64,000 nucleotides of DNA from DASSBQ01 sp040981125 (GCA_040981125.1 JANRMQ010000005.1:201463-265462), one strand, 5' to 3'; numbered from the stretch's first letter, positions 1 through 7,932 are shown. The notes: a model not told the origin generated them from the letters alone. Program-made: numbers and translations.

Positions 1-1488
1 CAGACGACGTTCGGCGTGATTATGCTGGCGCTCGTCAATAATCGGCCAGAAGTCCTGAACCTGAAGCAAATCCTGCTGGCGTTCCTTGAACACCGCCGGG
101 AAGTCGTGGTTCGCCGGACCGCCTTCGAATTGCGCAAAGCGGAGGAACGGGCGCATATCTTAGAAGGCCTGAAGATCGCGCTCGATAATCTTGATGCCGT
201 GATCGCCCTGATTCGCGGTTCGCAATCGCCGGATGTCGCGCGCGCCGGGTTGATGGCCGCGTTCGGGCTCTCGGAGATTCAGGCCACCGCCATTTTGGAC
301 ATGCGCCTCCAGCGTCTGACCCAGTTGGAACGCACCAAGCTGGTCGAGGAGTATCGGGAGATTCTGAAGCAGATCGAATATCTGCGATCGGTCTTGGGCA
401 GCGAGGCGCTGGTCCGCAAGATCATCACGGATGAATTGGTCGAGATCCGTGAATCCTACAAGGATGAGCGACGGACGCAGATCGTCAAAGAAGAAGCCGA
501 ATTGACGGTCGAGGATTTGATCGCCGACGAGGAAGTCGTCGTCACGATCTCACATGCGGGGTACATCAAACGCAATGCGGTGACGCTCTATCGGGCGCAA
601 CGCCGCGGGGGCAAGGGCAAGATCGCGATGGGGATCAAGGACGAGGACTTCGTCGAGACCTTGTTCACCGCGTCGACGCATGACTCGCTCCTGTTCTTCA
701 CCGATGCGGGCAAGGTCTTCTGGTTGAAAGTACATGAGATACCCGAAGCGAGCCGCGCCGCGAAGGGCAAGGCCTTGGTCAACCTCCTGGCGCTCTCGCG
801 GGACGAGAAAGTCACGGCGTCACTGCCGGTGAAGGAGTTTCAAGACGACCGGTATGTCATTATGGCGACGAAATTGGGCGTCGTCAAAAAGACGGAGCTC
901 CCGGCCTACGCGAATCCGCGTCAGGGCGGTATCATCGCCTTGTCGTTGGACGGCGGAGACAAGCTCATCGGCGCGGAGTTGACGGACGGCCACCGGGAAA
1001 TTTTGCTCGGCACCCGCAAAGGCATCACCATCCGGTTCAAGGAAGAGGATGTCCGCGCAATGGGGCGCACTGCGCACGGCGTCCGCGGGATTACGCTGGA
1101 AGCCGGTGACGAGGTGATCGGCATGGAGACAATCACGCCGGATTCCACGACGGCTATCCTGACCGTCACGGAGGGGGGCTATGGCAAGCGGACTCCCGTC
1201 ACCGAGTACCGGGTTCAAGGCCGAGGCGGCAAGGGCATCATCAGCGTGAAAACCACGGAGCGGAACGGCCTCGCGGTGGGGTTCCTTCAGGTGCGCGATG
1301 AAGACGAGATCATGCTGATGGCGGCCATGGGAAAGGTGCTTCGTTGCAAGGTGGATGACATCCGCGAAATCGGCCGGAACACGCAGGGCGTTCGCCTCTT
1401 GGACCTGGAGGGGGATGAAGATCGTGTGGTCGCCGTCGCCCGCTTGGTGGAACGTGAAGGTGCGCCGGAGGAAGCCGAAGGCGGCTGA
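1..1488 (+). CDS. gyrA: DNA gyrase subunit A, C-terminal part (cut by left edge)
   Basis: GyrA is the DNA-cutting subunit of gyrase, which introduces negative supercoils with GyrB. The reading frame is open from base 1 (reads QTTFGVIML), so the gene begins upstream; the winged-helix and tyrosine part of the breakage-reunion domain is missing. What is present is the end of the coiled-coil/tower region (LNLKQILLAFLEHRREVV, then ILDMRLQRLTQLE) and the C-terminal beta-pinwheel. The GyrA-box QRRGGKG, the DNA-wrapping motif that distinguishes GyrA from ParC, is encoded at 598-618. Blades repeat as (V/I)...GYGKRTPV and GKVLRCKV-type strands. The tail ends in an acidic stretch typical of GyrA. It lies 53 bp upstream of the next plus-strand gene. 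Assignment is secure. Confidence 0.97.
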   Translation, partial: QTTFGVIMLALVNNRPEVLNLKQILLAFLEHRREVVVRRTAFELRKAEERAHILEGLKIALDNLDAVIALIRGSQSPDVARAGLMAAFGLSEIQATAILDMRLQRLTQLERTKLVEEYREILKQIEYLRSVLGSEALVRKIITDELVEIRESYKDERRTQIVKEEAELTVEDLIADEEVVVTISHAGYIKRNAVTLYRAQRRGGKGKIAMGIKDEDFVETLFTASTHDSLLFFTDAGKVFWLKVHEIPEASRAAKGKALVNLLALSRDEKVTASLPVKEFQDDRYVIMATKLGVVKKTELPAYANPRQGGIIALSLDGGDKLIGAELTDGHREILLGTRKGITIRFKEEDVRAMGRTAHGVRGITLEAGDEVIGMETITPDSTTAILTVTEGGYGKRTPVTEYRVQGRGGKGIISVKTTERNGLAVGFLQVRDEDEIMLMAAMGKVLRCKVDDIREIGRNTQGVRLLDLEGDEDRVVAVARLVEREGAPEEAEGG

Positions 1489-1541
1489 TGCCACGCGATT
1501 CCTCATTTGCTTGATCCTTCCACACGATTTTATCCTGTCTC

Positions 1542-2153
1542 ATGCTGAACGATCAGCCGGTTCCCGAGGGACCCGTCCCCACCCCTCCCAAACGTCCGCT
1601 CGACACGGTCGTGAAGTTGGCATTGGGCGTGCTCGTCGCTTCATTTGCCCTCATTTGGGGCGGCATGTTTCTCAGCAGGCCCGACCGGTCCATTCCTCCC
1701 TATAGCATCGGGTCGCAGGAGGGCGCCGCCGTCGCGGTCCATGTTCCCGCTTGGACCAGCGATACCGAGATCGAGACGCTGGTCAATCGTTTCCGCAAGG
1801 TCGGGCGGGAAAGCCGGAATTTCGGGCTCATGAAAATTCAGCCCACTACGCCGGACGACCCGAACGGACGCTATCGGCGCATCGCCGTTTATATCTTCAC
1901 GCACGAAGACTGGACGGAAGCGGACATCCTGCGCCGCTATGTGGCTGGAACCGACCAGGCGGTTGTGGACGGATTCGAGAAGTCGCTGCGCGGATTCTAT
2001 CGTCTGGACGGATCGGAGGAAGAGGGACGCATCGGCCCGCTCGTGCGGGGCGGAGACACAGCCGCGACCGCCGCCTATTCTCGTGAACTGTTCAAGGGTT
2101 CGGTCGCCGTCGCTACGAAACCGGATTCGAACGAGCCAGAGCCCCGGCCATGA
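1542..2153 (+). CDS. Membrane-anchored protein of unknown function
   Basis: 203 residues. I do not recognise a family. A short proline-rich cytoplasmic head (about 1-22) precedes one hydrophobic segment (about residues 24-43, VKLALGVLVASFALIWGG), so the remaining 160 residues probably face the periplasm. The soluble part has a mixed alpha/beta look with aromatic-rich segments (RIAVYIFTHEDWTEADILRRY) and no obvious catalytic motif. It follows gyrA by 53 bp on the same strand and may be cotranscribed. Its last 41 bp overlap tail to tail with the DUF721 gene on the opposite strand, so the 3' ends of the two transcripts are antisense to each other. The codon pattern matches neighbouring genes, so I take it as real. 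Confidence 0.75.
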   Translation: MLNDQPVPEGPVPTPPKRPLDTVVKLALGVLVASFALIWGGMFLSRPDRSIPPYSIGSQEGAAVAVHVPAWTSDTEIETLVNRFRKVGRESRNFGLMKIQPTTPDDPNGRYRRIAVYIFTHEDWTEADILRRYVAGTDQAVVDGFEKSLRGFYRLDGSEEEGRIGPLVRGGDTAATAAYSRELFKGSVAVATKPDSNEPEPRP

Positions 2154-2595
2154 CGGCGGCGAGATGTTCGCGTAGCGCCTGATCTTGCACCGCCTGTGCA
2201 TAGAGAGCCGCCTGTGCTTTCGTCTGGGAGGACGGCTCCACCGGAGTCGGCGCAACGTCCGCAGGACGGGCCGCCTCGCTGGGACCGGCCGTGACCTCTC
2301 CAATACGGAGTATGATCTCCGACACCAACGTTTCGCCCGCGGTCGCATTAATTTTGCCGAGCAGCTCCCGTTTAAGGAATGTGAGTTGCTGCAGCCAAAC
2401 CGAATGCCGCACGTGGATGAGCAGTTTTTTGAACCGGATCTGTTCCGGTCTCGTGTGCGCCGCGATCTGGTCTCCCACGATGTCGGCCCACTCACGGCGG
2501 AGCCGCATCTCAAAGAGATGGTTTTCAAGACCCAAACGGCGAGCCAAGCCATCGAGAATGGAGGCCACCGAATCAAGAGACCCATGCGCACGCAT
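2113..2595 (-). CDS. DUF721 (DciA-like) protein, putative helicase loader
   Basis: About 160 residues from the ATG at 2595. DUF721 proteins include DciA, which helps load replicative helicase DnaB in bacteria lacking DnaC. The N-terminal 95 residues carry the family pattern: an amphipathic helix (VASILDGLARRLGLENHLFEM), then RREWADIVGDQIAAHTRPEQIRF, then the strand-turn-strand L-I-H-V-RHSVWLQQLTFLKRELL. The C-terminal third is a low-complexity Ala/Pro/Gln linker without clear fold. An open frame extends upstream to 2853 but that stretch is not protein-like. The ATG at 2595 begins exactly where family homology starts, although no good Shine-Dalgarno precedes it. It is divergent from smpB and its 3' end overlaps the preceding gene by 41 bp. 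Proximity to gyrA fits a replication role. Confidence 0.8.
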   Translation of the reverse strand: MRAHGSLDSVASILDGLARRLGLENHLFEMRLRREWADIVGDQIAAHTRPEQIRFKKLLIHVRHSVWLQQLTFLKRELLGKINATAGETLVSEIILRIGEVTAGPSEAARPADVAPTPVEPSSQTKAQAALYAQAVQDQALREHLAAVMAGALARSNPVS

Positions 2596-2876
2596 GCGCG
2601 CATCATAGGAGGAGAGGGGGAAGGCGTCAAGAAAAAGGTAGCTGCTGTACCGAGCGCAAGGTCCGTTGCGGCCTTCGCTGGATCTTCCGCTTCCAGACCA
2701 GCCGGGTTCGCCTGCAACGCGCGTGGTCGTTACAGGGTGACGAACTGCGGGTGATGCTGTGTAGAGCGCGCCTCGGCGCGCCCGGGAGGATGGGTGAGAG
2801 AAACGCGTGGCAACATTGCGGCCCAGTCCATTCAATGGCGAGAGTTCCACCATGCCCCGTGCTATAGTGAGTTTCC

Positions 2877-3365
2877 ATGAAGCAAGAAAAGGAAAAGGAA
2901 GATCAATATAAGGTCGTGGCCACCAATCGAAAGGCCTACCATGATTACTTCATCGAAGAAAAATTAGAGGCGGGACTGATGCTGCGCGGAACCGAAGTGA
3001 AATCACTCCGCGACGGCCGCGTCAATCTTCAGGACAGCTACGCCTCGGTCGATGACGGGGAGGTTTACCTCCACCATTGCCATATCAGCCCTTACAGCCA
3101 TGGCAATATCATGAATCATGATCCGCTACGAGCCCGCAAATTGCTCCTCCACCGCAAAGAGATCAATAAGTTGATCGGAAAGACGCAGCAGAAAGGACTC
3201 ACGCTTATCCCGCTGCGGATTTATTTTTCCAAGCGAGGCCGGGCCAAAATCGAACTGGCGCTGGCCAAAGGGAAGAAACAATACGATCGGCGCGAGTCGA
3301 TCAAGGCTCGCGAAGCCGGCCGCGAGGTTGAGCGGGCGATCAAGGACCGTAAAGAGCGATCATAG
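2877..3365 (+). CDS. smpB: SsrA-binding protein SmpB
   Basis: 162 residues. SmpB binds tmRNA and delivers it to stalled ribosomes in trans-translation. The family landmarks are all visible: NRKAYHDYFIEEKLEAGLML near the N-terminus, GTEVKSLRDGRVNLQDSYA, the HISPYSHGN segment, LLLHRKEI, the L-I-PLRIYF strand, and the basic C-terminal tail GKKQYDRRESIKAREAGREV, which in known SmpB proteins enters the decoding channel. Length is normal for the family. The 5' region shared with the divergent DUF721 gene holds a short GC hairpin (2766-2781). A tmRNA gene is often near smpB, but I found none in the 120 bp downstream or elsewhere in the window. Assignment is secure. Confidence 0.96.
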   Translation: MKQEKEKEDQYKVVATNRKAYHDYFIEEKLEAGLMLRGTEVKSLRDGRVNLQDSYASVDDGEVYLHHCHISPYSHGNIMNHDPLRARKLLLHRKEINKLIGKTQQKGLTLIPLRIYFSKRGRAKIELALAKGKKQYDRRESIKAREAGREVERAIKDRKERS

Positions 3366-3488
3366 TCTCTGCCTGCGACCGCGAGTCGGTTTCGTGTGCG
3401 GACTCTCCCTCGTTTGATTTCCTCTGTTTCTGCAACTACGCGGAATCCGTGTTGAAACCCGCCGGCTATCCATGTCAGCAATATTAGC

Positions 3489-3516
3489 TTGACTATGTTC
3501 TAGCTAGAACTATTAT
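3489..3516 (+). promoter_or_regulatory. Promoter with a perfect 14-bp palindrome in its spacer (upstream of doxX-like gene)
   Basis: TTGACT at 3489-3494 and TATTAT at 3511-3516 are separated by 16 bp, a good sigma-70-type match. The spacer contains GTTCTAGCTAGAAC (3497-3510), an exact palindrome that ends directly at the -10 box. A dimeric repressor bound there would block RNA polymerase. The gene start is 41 bp further on, with a strong ribosome site (GGAGGTGAGGAG just before the ATG at 3557). The regulator is unknown; MarR and HxlR families commonly control DoxX-type genes. Confidence 0.6.
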
Positions 3517-3556
3517 AGTGACGTGGGCACTTTGAGGGCAATATGGAGGTGAGGAG

Positions 3557-4006
3557 ATGAAACAGTTGTTTGCAACCGACGAAGATTGGTCAGGACTCAT
3601 CCTTCGATGGACGGCCGGATTGGTTATGTTTCCGCATGGCGCGCAGAAGCTGCTCGGCTGGTTCGGCGGACACGGGTACGATGGGACGATGGGGTTCTTT
3701 ACCCAGAGCCTTGGGTTGCCCTGGATTGTGGCGTTTCTTGTCATCATTGGAGAATCATTGGGAAGCGTGGCGCTCCTGGCGGGATTCCTGACCAGGTTTA
3801 CCGCGGCTAGTTTCATCATCATCATGGGGGGCGCGATTGTCATGGCGCATCTTCCCCACGGCTTCTTCATGAATTGGTCCGGGCAACAACAAGGGGAAGG
3901 GTATGAGTATCATCTGCTGCTTATCGGGATCAGCCTGGCCTTGATCGTGACAGGCGCCGGTCGATGGTCCATCGATCGTATGATCGCCGACAAGCTGGAC
4001 CACTGA
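3557..4006 (+). CDS. DoxX family membrane protein
   Basis: 149 residues. DoxX proteins are small four-helix inner-membrane proteins linked to redox stress and sulfur or thiol metabolism; the exact reaction is not established for most members. The family signature is clear: an N-terminal GLILRWTAGLVMFPHGAQKLLGWFGG-like first helix (here split by the motif FPHGAQKLLGWFG), then GESLGSVALLAGFLTRF, then a helix with MGGAIVMAHLPHGFFMNW, and a last helix LIGISLALIVTGAGRWSIDR. Four hydrophobic segments fit the family topology. A strong SD (GGAGGTGAGGAG) sets the start. It has its own promoter with an embedded palindrome, so it is probably an inducible single gene. The DsbA-like gene 485 bp downstream may be functionally related. 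Confidence 0.92.
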   Translation: MKQLFATDEDWSGLILRWTAGLVMFPHGAQKLLGWFGGHGYDGTMGFFTQSLGLPWIVAFLVIIGESLGSVALLAGFLTRFTAASFIIIMGGAIVMAHLPHGFFMNWSGQQQGEGYEYHLLLIGISLALIVTGAGRWSIDRMIADKLDH

Positions 4007-4491
4007 GTCGTAAGCCAGAAGAGCGATTAAACAACGGCTATGCTGAGCGGGGTGACCGAACGGCTGATGTCGTGAGGAAAGACGAAATAGAGACGCTCAT
4101 TTAACGTTGTAAGATACAAGCGAAGGCCTCTACAGTATCGAGGAGGATGCCAGGCAGGACACCATGCAGGCAGTACGGATGTAGCGGAGAGCGTCAAAAA
4201 AAGGCGGTTCTCGAGATACATCGACATGGGTCAATCCATATGGTCGGCGACGGCTCTTGCTCGACTGTTTGGAGGCCGGAACAGTTTCCTCCGACGGACC
4301 GGCGTCTTGGCGTAGGCCGATTCGCGAGCCCGTCGCGGGGTATGCGCCCTTTATCATGAACACGCGAAACGAATGATCCAAGCGGTGCAGGATTACCAAG
4401 CCGGTCGCATGGGGTATTTGTCCTGAGTAGAGGAGGCGCGAATCAAGAGGCGCCGGTGGGGCAAAGAACCAGTAAAGGAGAATCACGGCTC
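4007..4491 (+). other. Gene-free stretch between DoxX and DsbA-like genes
   Basis: I see no intact gene here. Short plus-strand pieces (for example one reading ALYHEHAKRMIQAVQDYQAG near 4345-4405) look faintly protein-like but are interrupted by stops, which would fit an old decayed gene. No terminator with a T-run is evident after doxX. The ribosome site AAAGGAG at 4474-4480 belongs to the next gene. Confidence 0.4.
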
Positions 4492-5169
4492 GTGAATCCG
4501 GAACGCGTGAAATTTCCCATTCAGGTCTACTCCGACATCATCTGTCCCTGGTGCTATGTCGGTCTAAAGCGCGTAGAGGCGGCGCTGGCCTTGATCGAGC
4601 GGCCGTCCGATCTCACGGTCCAATGGCGGCCGTTCGAACTGAATCCGACGATGCCGTCTACGGGTATGGACCGAAAGACATACCTCGAAGCCAAATTCGG
4701 CAGCGGCGAAGCCGTGGAATCCATGTTGGATCACGTGCGGCAGGCAGGCCGGGAATCAGGTATCGCATTCGCGTTCGAACGAATTCCAAAAACGCCGAAC
4801 ACCTTCGAAGCCCACCGCCTCGTGTGGTTCGCCGGCATGGAAGGCCGGCAAGCCACAATGATGGAACGGTTATTTCGCGGCTATTTTGAGGAAGGGATGG
4901 ATTTGTCGCAGCGATCGACCTTGGTGCAATTGGCAACCGAAGCGGGAATCGACCACAAGACCGCGAGCGGCTGGCTTGAATCGCAAGAAGGAATACAAGC
5001 TGTCCGAGACGAGGAGCAGGCCGGCTTGAAATTGGGTATTCGCGCCGTGCCGTACTTCTACATCGAGGGGCATTCCGGATTATCGGGCGCGCAGCCGCCG
5101 CCGGTCATTGCCGATTGGTTGCGCCGGGCCTTGCCTGCCGACACGCGCCGTACGGCAGAGACGGGTTGA
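4492..5169 (+). CDS. DsbA/FrnE-family thioredoxin-fold oxidoreductase
   Basis: 225 residues from the GTG at 4492, chosen because AAAGGAG (4474-4480) lies 11 bp upstream; an ATG at 4456 would add 12 residues that do not resemble the family. This is the cytoplasmic DsbA-like group (FrnE, 2-hydroxychromene-2-carboxylate isomerase-like) that catalyses thiol-disulfide exchange or glutathione-dependent isomerisation. The active site CPWC is at residues 18-21, following the first beta strand (IQVYSDIICPWCYVG). The inserted helical domain carries WRPFELNPTMP and the family-typical NTFEAHRLVWFA. The cis-proline region is GIRAVPYFYIEG. There is no signal peptide. FrnE in Deinococcus is linked to oxidative stress tolerance. 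It is followed 47 bp later by the VOC-SnoaL fusion. Confidence 0.9.
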   Translation: MNPERVKFPIQVYSDIICPWCYVGLKRVEAALALIERPSDLTVQWRPFELNPTMPSTGMDRKTYLEAKFGSGEAVESMLDHVRQAGRESGIAFAFERIPKTPNTFEAHRLVWFAGMEGRQATMMERLFRGYFEEGMDLSQRSTLVQLATEAGIDHKTASGWLESQEGIQAVRDEEQAGLKLGIRAVPYFYIEGHSGLSGAQPPPVIADWLRRALPADTRRTAETG

Positions 5170-5216
5170 AAGAGCGGGAAGGGGCACTGGACGCTTCGTG
5201 AGAAAGGAAACCGGCC

Positions 5217-6026
5217 ATGGCTGTCCAAGTTTATGGAGTCAATCATATCGCCATCGAGGTCGACGACGCACAAAAGGCCGCCGATTTCTATGCCGATGTC
5301 TTCGGACTGGAAATGCTTCGCGGCGGCGAGGGAGCGGTCTGGTGCAAGCTGGGCGCGCATCAATTCCTCGCCATTTTTGAGGTCGAAGAACTGCGGCCCG
5401 ACCGAGTCAAGCATTTCGGCATCATGGTGCGCGATGAGGCGCAGATCGCAGAAGTCAGGGAGAAGATCGTCAAGGAATACGGACTCTCGCCCCATCCTGA
5501 TTTCCGGTGCGATTTCCGCGATCCCTGGGGCAACCGCATTCAGGTCGGTGACCTGCACGACGAATCGCTCGTTTGGCTTCTGCCCTATAGCGAGGTGCAA
5601 GAGTTGGGCATTACATTTACATCCACCCCCCATCACACGAAAGGAGTGAGAGCAATGAGCACAACGAATCTTCAGCAGCGACTGCAAGGCCTCTTGGATC
5701 ATATTCGCGGCGGCAAAATCATCGAGGCCATGAATGAGTTTTACGACAAAGAGACCATCATGCAGGAAAACGCCAATCCTCCGACGAAAGGGTTGTCCGC
5801 GAATATTGCGCGCGAGCAACAATTCATGAACGGTGTGAAGGAATGGAAAGGGTTCAATGTCAGCGCCTGGGCGGTTGGCGACGATGTGACCTTTTATGAA
5901 AGCACCATGGATTTTATCGCCACCAACGGCCAGCCGGTCCATATGGAACAGGTGTCAGTCGCCAAGTGGAAGAACGGGAAGATTATTCACGAACGCTACT
6001 ATTACGATACAGGGGCGAAAAAGTAA
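5217..6026 (+). CDS. Fusion of a VOC (glyoxalase-like) domain and a SnoaL-like domain
   Basis: 269 residues. Residues 1-130 are a vicinal-oxygen-chelate unit: VNHIAIEVDDAQKAADFYADVFGL with a metal-ligand-type His, a central HFGIMV strand, and DPWGNRIQVGDL at the end. Residues 147-269 are a SnoaL-like/nuclear transport factor 2 fold (LLDHIRGGKIIEAMNEFYDK, then MEQVSVAKWKNGKIIHERYYYD), a cone-shaped pocket fold seen in cyclases and many small-molecule-binding proteins. The two halves read as one frame, but the joint contains AAAGGAG (5640-5646) placed 8 bp before an ATG (5655), as if two genes had merged by loss of a stop codon. Both a fusion and a separate SnoaL product are possible. The substrate is unknown. 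Confidence 0.85.
   Translation: MAVQVYGVNHIAIEVDDAQKAADFYADVFGLEMLRGGEGAVWCKLGAHQFLAIFEVEELRPDRVKHFGIMVRDEAQIAEVREKIVKEYGLSPHPDFRCDFRDPWGNRIQVGDLHDESLVWLLPYSEVQELGITFTSTPHHTKGVRAMSTTNLQQRLQGLLDHIRGGKIIEAMNEFYDKETIMQENANPPTKGLSANIAREQQFMNGVKEWKGFNVSAWAVGDDVTFYESTMDFIATNGQPVHMEQVSVAKWKNGKIIHERYYYDTGAKK
5640..5657 (+). promoter_or_regulatory. Internal ribosome site and ATG inside the VOC-SnoaL fusion
   Basis: AAAGGAG (5640-5646), 8-bp spacer, ATG (5655-5657), in frame with the long gene. It would start a 123-residue stand-alone SnoaL-like protein ending at 6026. The quality equals that of neighbouring gene starts, so the downstream domain may be made both fused and free. Confidence 0.6.
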
Positions 6027-6041
6027 CACGCAGGCGGCGTA

Positions 6042-6091
6042 GTGATGTGTGGCGGCGGTCTCTTCAATTGAAGGACCGCCGCCGCCATCAC
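6042..6091 (+). terminator. Long GC hairpin after the VOC-SnoaL gene
   Basis: GGCGGCGGTC (6051-6060) pairs with GACCGCCGCC (6074-6083), and the intervening T-CTTC-AATT-GAAG pairs further, leaving a 4-nt loop and a 1-nt bulge. Outer GTGAT/ATCAC adds more pairs. It starts 15 bp after the stop codon. There is no T-run after it, so it may protect the 3' end or pause transcription instead of being a classical intrinsic terminator. Confidence 0.6.
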
Positions 6092-6162
6092 TGGCGAGAT
6101 TCGGGCTCGGTTCCGGGTATAAATCAACTGTTTGAATCACGGCGTCGGAAGGAGTACAGGGG

Positions 6163-6831
6163 ATGGAGGGAAAAATCGTCGTCGTCGCCGGCGGATCCGG
6201 CGGATTGGGCCAAGGCGTCGTGCCGACGTTCAGGAAAGCAGGCGCCAGGGTTATCACGGCCGACCGCCATCCACCGGCCGCCCTCATGGATCAGGGGACG
6301 GCGATGCAAGCGGACGTCACCGATGAAGCGGATGTTCGACGGCTGGTGGAGGAAGTTTTACGCCGAGAGGGCCGAATCGACGCGTTGGTCAATTTGGTTG
6401 GAGGGTTTACCACAGGGCGCGTCGTCGAAACGGATCACACAGCGTGGGATCGCATGTTGACGATGAATCTGGCGGCGGCCTTTATTCTTTCCAAGGCGGT
6501 GCTGCCGCCTATGCTCAAGCGGCGAGCCGGGCGGATCATTCATATCGCGGCGCGAGCGGCCGTGGAGCCGTTTCCCGGTGCGGCGGCGTATGTGGTGTCT
6601 AAGGCCGGGCTTGTGGCGTTGATCCGCACATTGTCGTTGGAGATCAGCGGGTCCGGTGTCACCGTGAACGGCATCCTGCCGACCACCATCGATACGCAGG
6701 CCAACCGCAAGAGCATGCCGGATGCCGATGTGTCGAAATGGGTGAAACCGGACTCGATCGCGCAGTTGATCGGCTTTTTGCTCTCAGACAACGCAGGCCA
6801 AATCAACGGCGCGCTTGTTCCGATCGGCTGA
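6163..6831 (+). CDS. Short-chain dehydrogenase/reductase family protein lacking the usual catalytic serine
   Basis: 222 residues; GAAGGAG lies 9 bp before the ATG. SDR proteins are NAD(P)-dependent Rossmann-fold oxidoreductases. The cofactor motif is VVVAGGSGGLGQG (residues 6-18) and Asp51-Val follows in the QADVTDE segment. The usual NNAG is replaced by NLVGG (77-81). The active-site Tyr143 and Lys147 are present (AAYVVSKAGL), but the position 13 residues before the Tyr, normally Ser, is Ala130 (HIAARAAVEPFPG). The protein therefore may be a weak or altered catalyst, or a binding protein. The C-terminus (PDSIAQLIGFLLSDNAGQINGALVPIG) is typical of SDRs. A VOC gene starts 15 bp downstream, so the two are probably cotranscribed. 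Confidence 0.88.
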   Translation: MEGKIVVVAGGSGGLGQGVVPTFRKAGARVITADRHPPAALMDQGTAMQADVTDEADVRRLVEEVLRREGRIDALVNLVGGFTTGRVVETDHTAWDRMLTMNLAAAFILSKAVLPPMLKRRAGRIIHIAARAAVEPFPGAAAYVVSKAGLVALIRTLSLEISGSGVTVNGILPTTIDTQANRKSMPDADVSKWVKPDSIAQLIGFLLSDNAGQINGALVPIG

Positions 6832-6846
6832 GGAAGGACTCGCGAC

Positions 6847-7293
6847 ATGAAAGCGCATTATCTCGGGCATGTGGTGTTCTATGTGAAGGATCTTCAGCGC
6901 TCCCTTGCCTTTTATCGAGACCTGCTCGGTTTCAAGGAGGTGGGCCGGATCTTCAATGGTGCGGCGGCCGCCCTGACGTCGGGCCGGACGCATCATGAAT
7001 TGCTGCTGATCCAGGTTGGTGACGCGCCTGCGCCTCCTTCCGGGAGACGCCGGGGGTTGTATCATATCGGCATCAAGGTCGGGGATAGCCTCGATGAATT
7101 GCGCGCCGCCAAACGCGAACTCGAATCGGCAGGGATCTCGATCGACGGCATGAGCGATCACACGGTGAGCCAGAGTCTCTACCTCCGGGATCCCGACGGC
7201 AACGAAGTCGAGCTGTATGTGGATGCGGACGAGGCGGTCTGGAAGACCAATCCCGAGGCCGTCGTGGCGCCGATCAAGCCCTTGCGCTTGTAA
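6847..7293 (+). CDS. VOC family protein (glyoxalase/extradiol dioxygenase-like)
   Basis: 148 residues, one complete pair of beta-alpha-beta-beta-beta modules. Ligand-type residues fit a metal site: His in YLGHVVFYVKDL, His in GLYHIGIKVGD, and Glu in DPDGNEVELYVD. The line RSLAFYRDLLGFKEV is the common VOC helix-turn. Members range from glyoxalase I to extradiol dioxygenases and fosfomycin-resistance enzymes, so substrate cannot be assigned. It starts 15 bp after the SDR stop with an AAGGA ribosome site, which suggests that SDR and VOC act in one pathway, perhaps on a carbonyl compound. The next gene is 149 bp further on. Confidence 0.87.
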   Translation: MKAHYLGHVVFYVKDLQRSLAFYRDLLGFKEVGRIFNGAAAALTSGRTHHELLLIQVGDAPAPPSGRRRGLYHIGIKVGDSLDELRAAKRELESAGISIDGMSDHTVSQSLYLRDPDGNEVELYVDADEAVWKTNPEAVVAPIKPLRL

Positions 7294-7442
7294 CGAGCAC
7301 GTCGAGCGCCCGGAAAATTTCAGCTTCGCTTCCTTGTGCAGTCCGGCTGAGCGGGCTAAGATGCCCATGTGATAGAGCCGATGATCGGCAGGGCCGCCGT
7401 GGAAACGCGCGGTGGCCGTTACTCATCAAGGGAGGACAGGCA

Positions 7443-7814
7443 ATGGCAACAGAAGTCTCGATTAACGATCCGGCGAAAGCCAAACAGTATTTCGAATCAA
7501 AAAATGCCTTCACGACCGGTCCGGTGGAACTGGAACGCATGATGAAAAGCAATTCCGTCAACGTAGTGGATGTGCGAGCGGCGGAAGATTATGCGGAAGG
7601 GCATATTCCCGGTTCGGTCAATCTGCCCAAGGACCAATGGCACAGTTTGAAGGGATTGCGCAAAGACAAGCTCAATGTGCTGTATTGCTATTCCATCGTG
7701 TGCCACCTCGCCGCGACGGCGGCGGTCGAGTTCGCCGGGAAAGGCTATCCGGTAATGGAATTGGACGGCGGATGGCGTTGGTGGAAGGATGAGGGGTTCG
7801 ACATCGAAAAATAA
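7443..7814 (+). CDS. Rhodanese-domain protein
   Basis: 123 residues, a single rhodanese domain plus about 25 N-terminal residues. Rhodanese domains carry a persulfide on an active-site Cys and move sulfane sulfur to acceptors. Visible landmarks are VNVVDVRAAEDYAEGHIPGS, the CH2A-like strand, and the active-site loop C82-YSIV-C87-H after strand LNVLY. Two cysteines in the loop are unusual, and the loop lacks the common Arg, so substrate preference may differ from thiosulfate. The end MELDGGWRWWKDEGF is typical. GGGAGG precedes the ATG. A large hairpin lies 119 bp after the stop, before the phosphoketolase gene. Confidence 0.9.
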   Translation: MATEVSINDPAKAKQYFESKNAFTTGPVELERMMKSNSVNVVDVRAAEDYAEGHIPGSVNLPKDQWHSLKGLRKDKLNVLYCYSIVCHLAATAAVEFAGKGYPVMELDGGWRWWKDEGFDIEK

Positions 7815-7932
7815 TGCGGACCATCCGATCCCGTGAACCGGCTTGAACGGAACAGGCTCACGCCGCCGGCGCCGCCGGGCGTGAAAATCGTTCTGCAAGC
7901 CGCACGACTTCTGAAAGACTAAACCGGCCCAT

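Noticed and set aside
2766..2781. Hairpin GCGCGCC-TC-GGCGCGC upstream of smpB as a riboswitch
   Set aside because: It is a simple short GC stem in a GC-rich intergenic region with no further structure.
3366..3480. tmRNA (ssrA) gene next to smpB
   Set aside because: The stretch after smpB is too short and has neither the tRNA-like ends nor the tag-coding segment.
4345..4405. Protein-like plus-strand piece between doxX and the DsbA-like gene
   Set aside because: Interrupted by stops in all frames; no family recognised; kept only as a possible decayed gene in the gap description.
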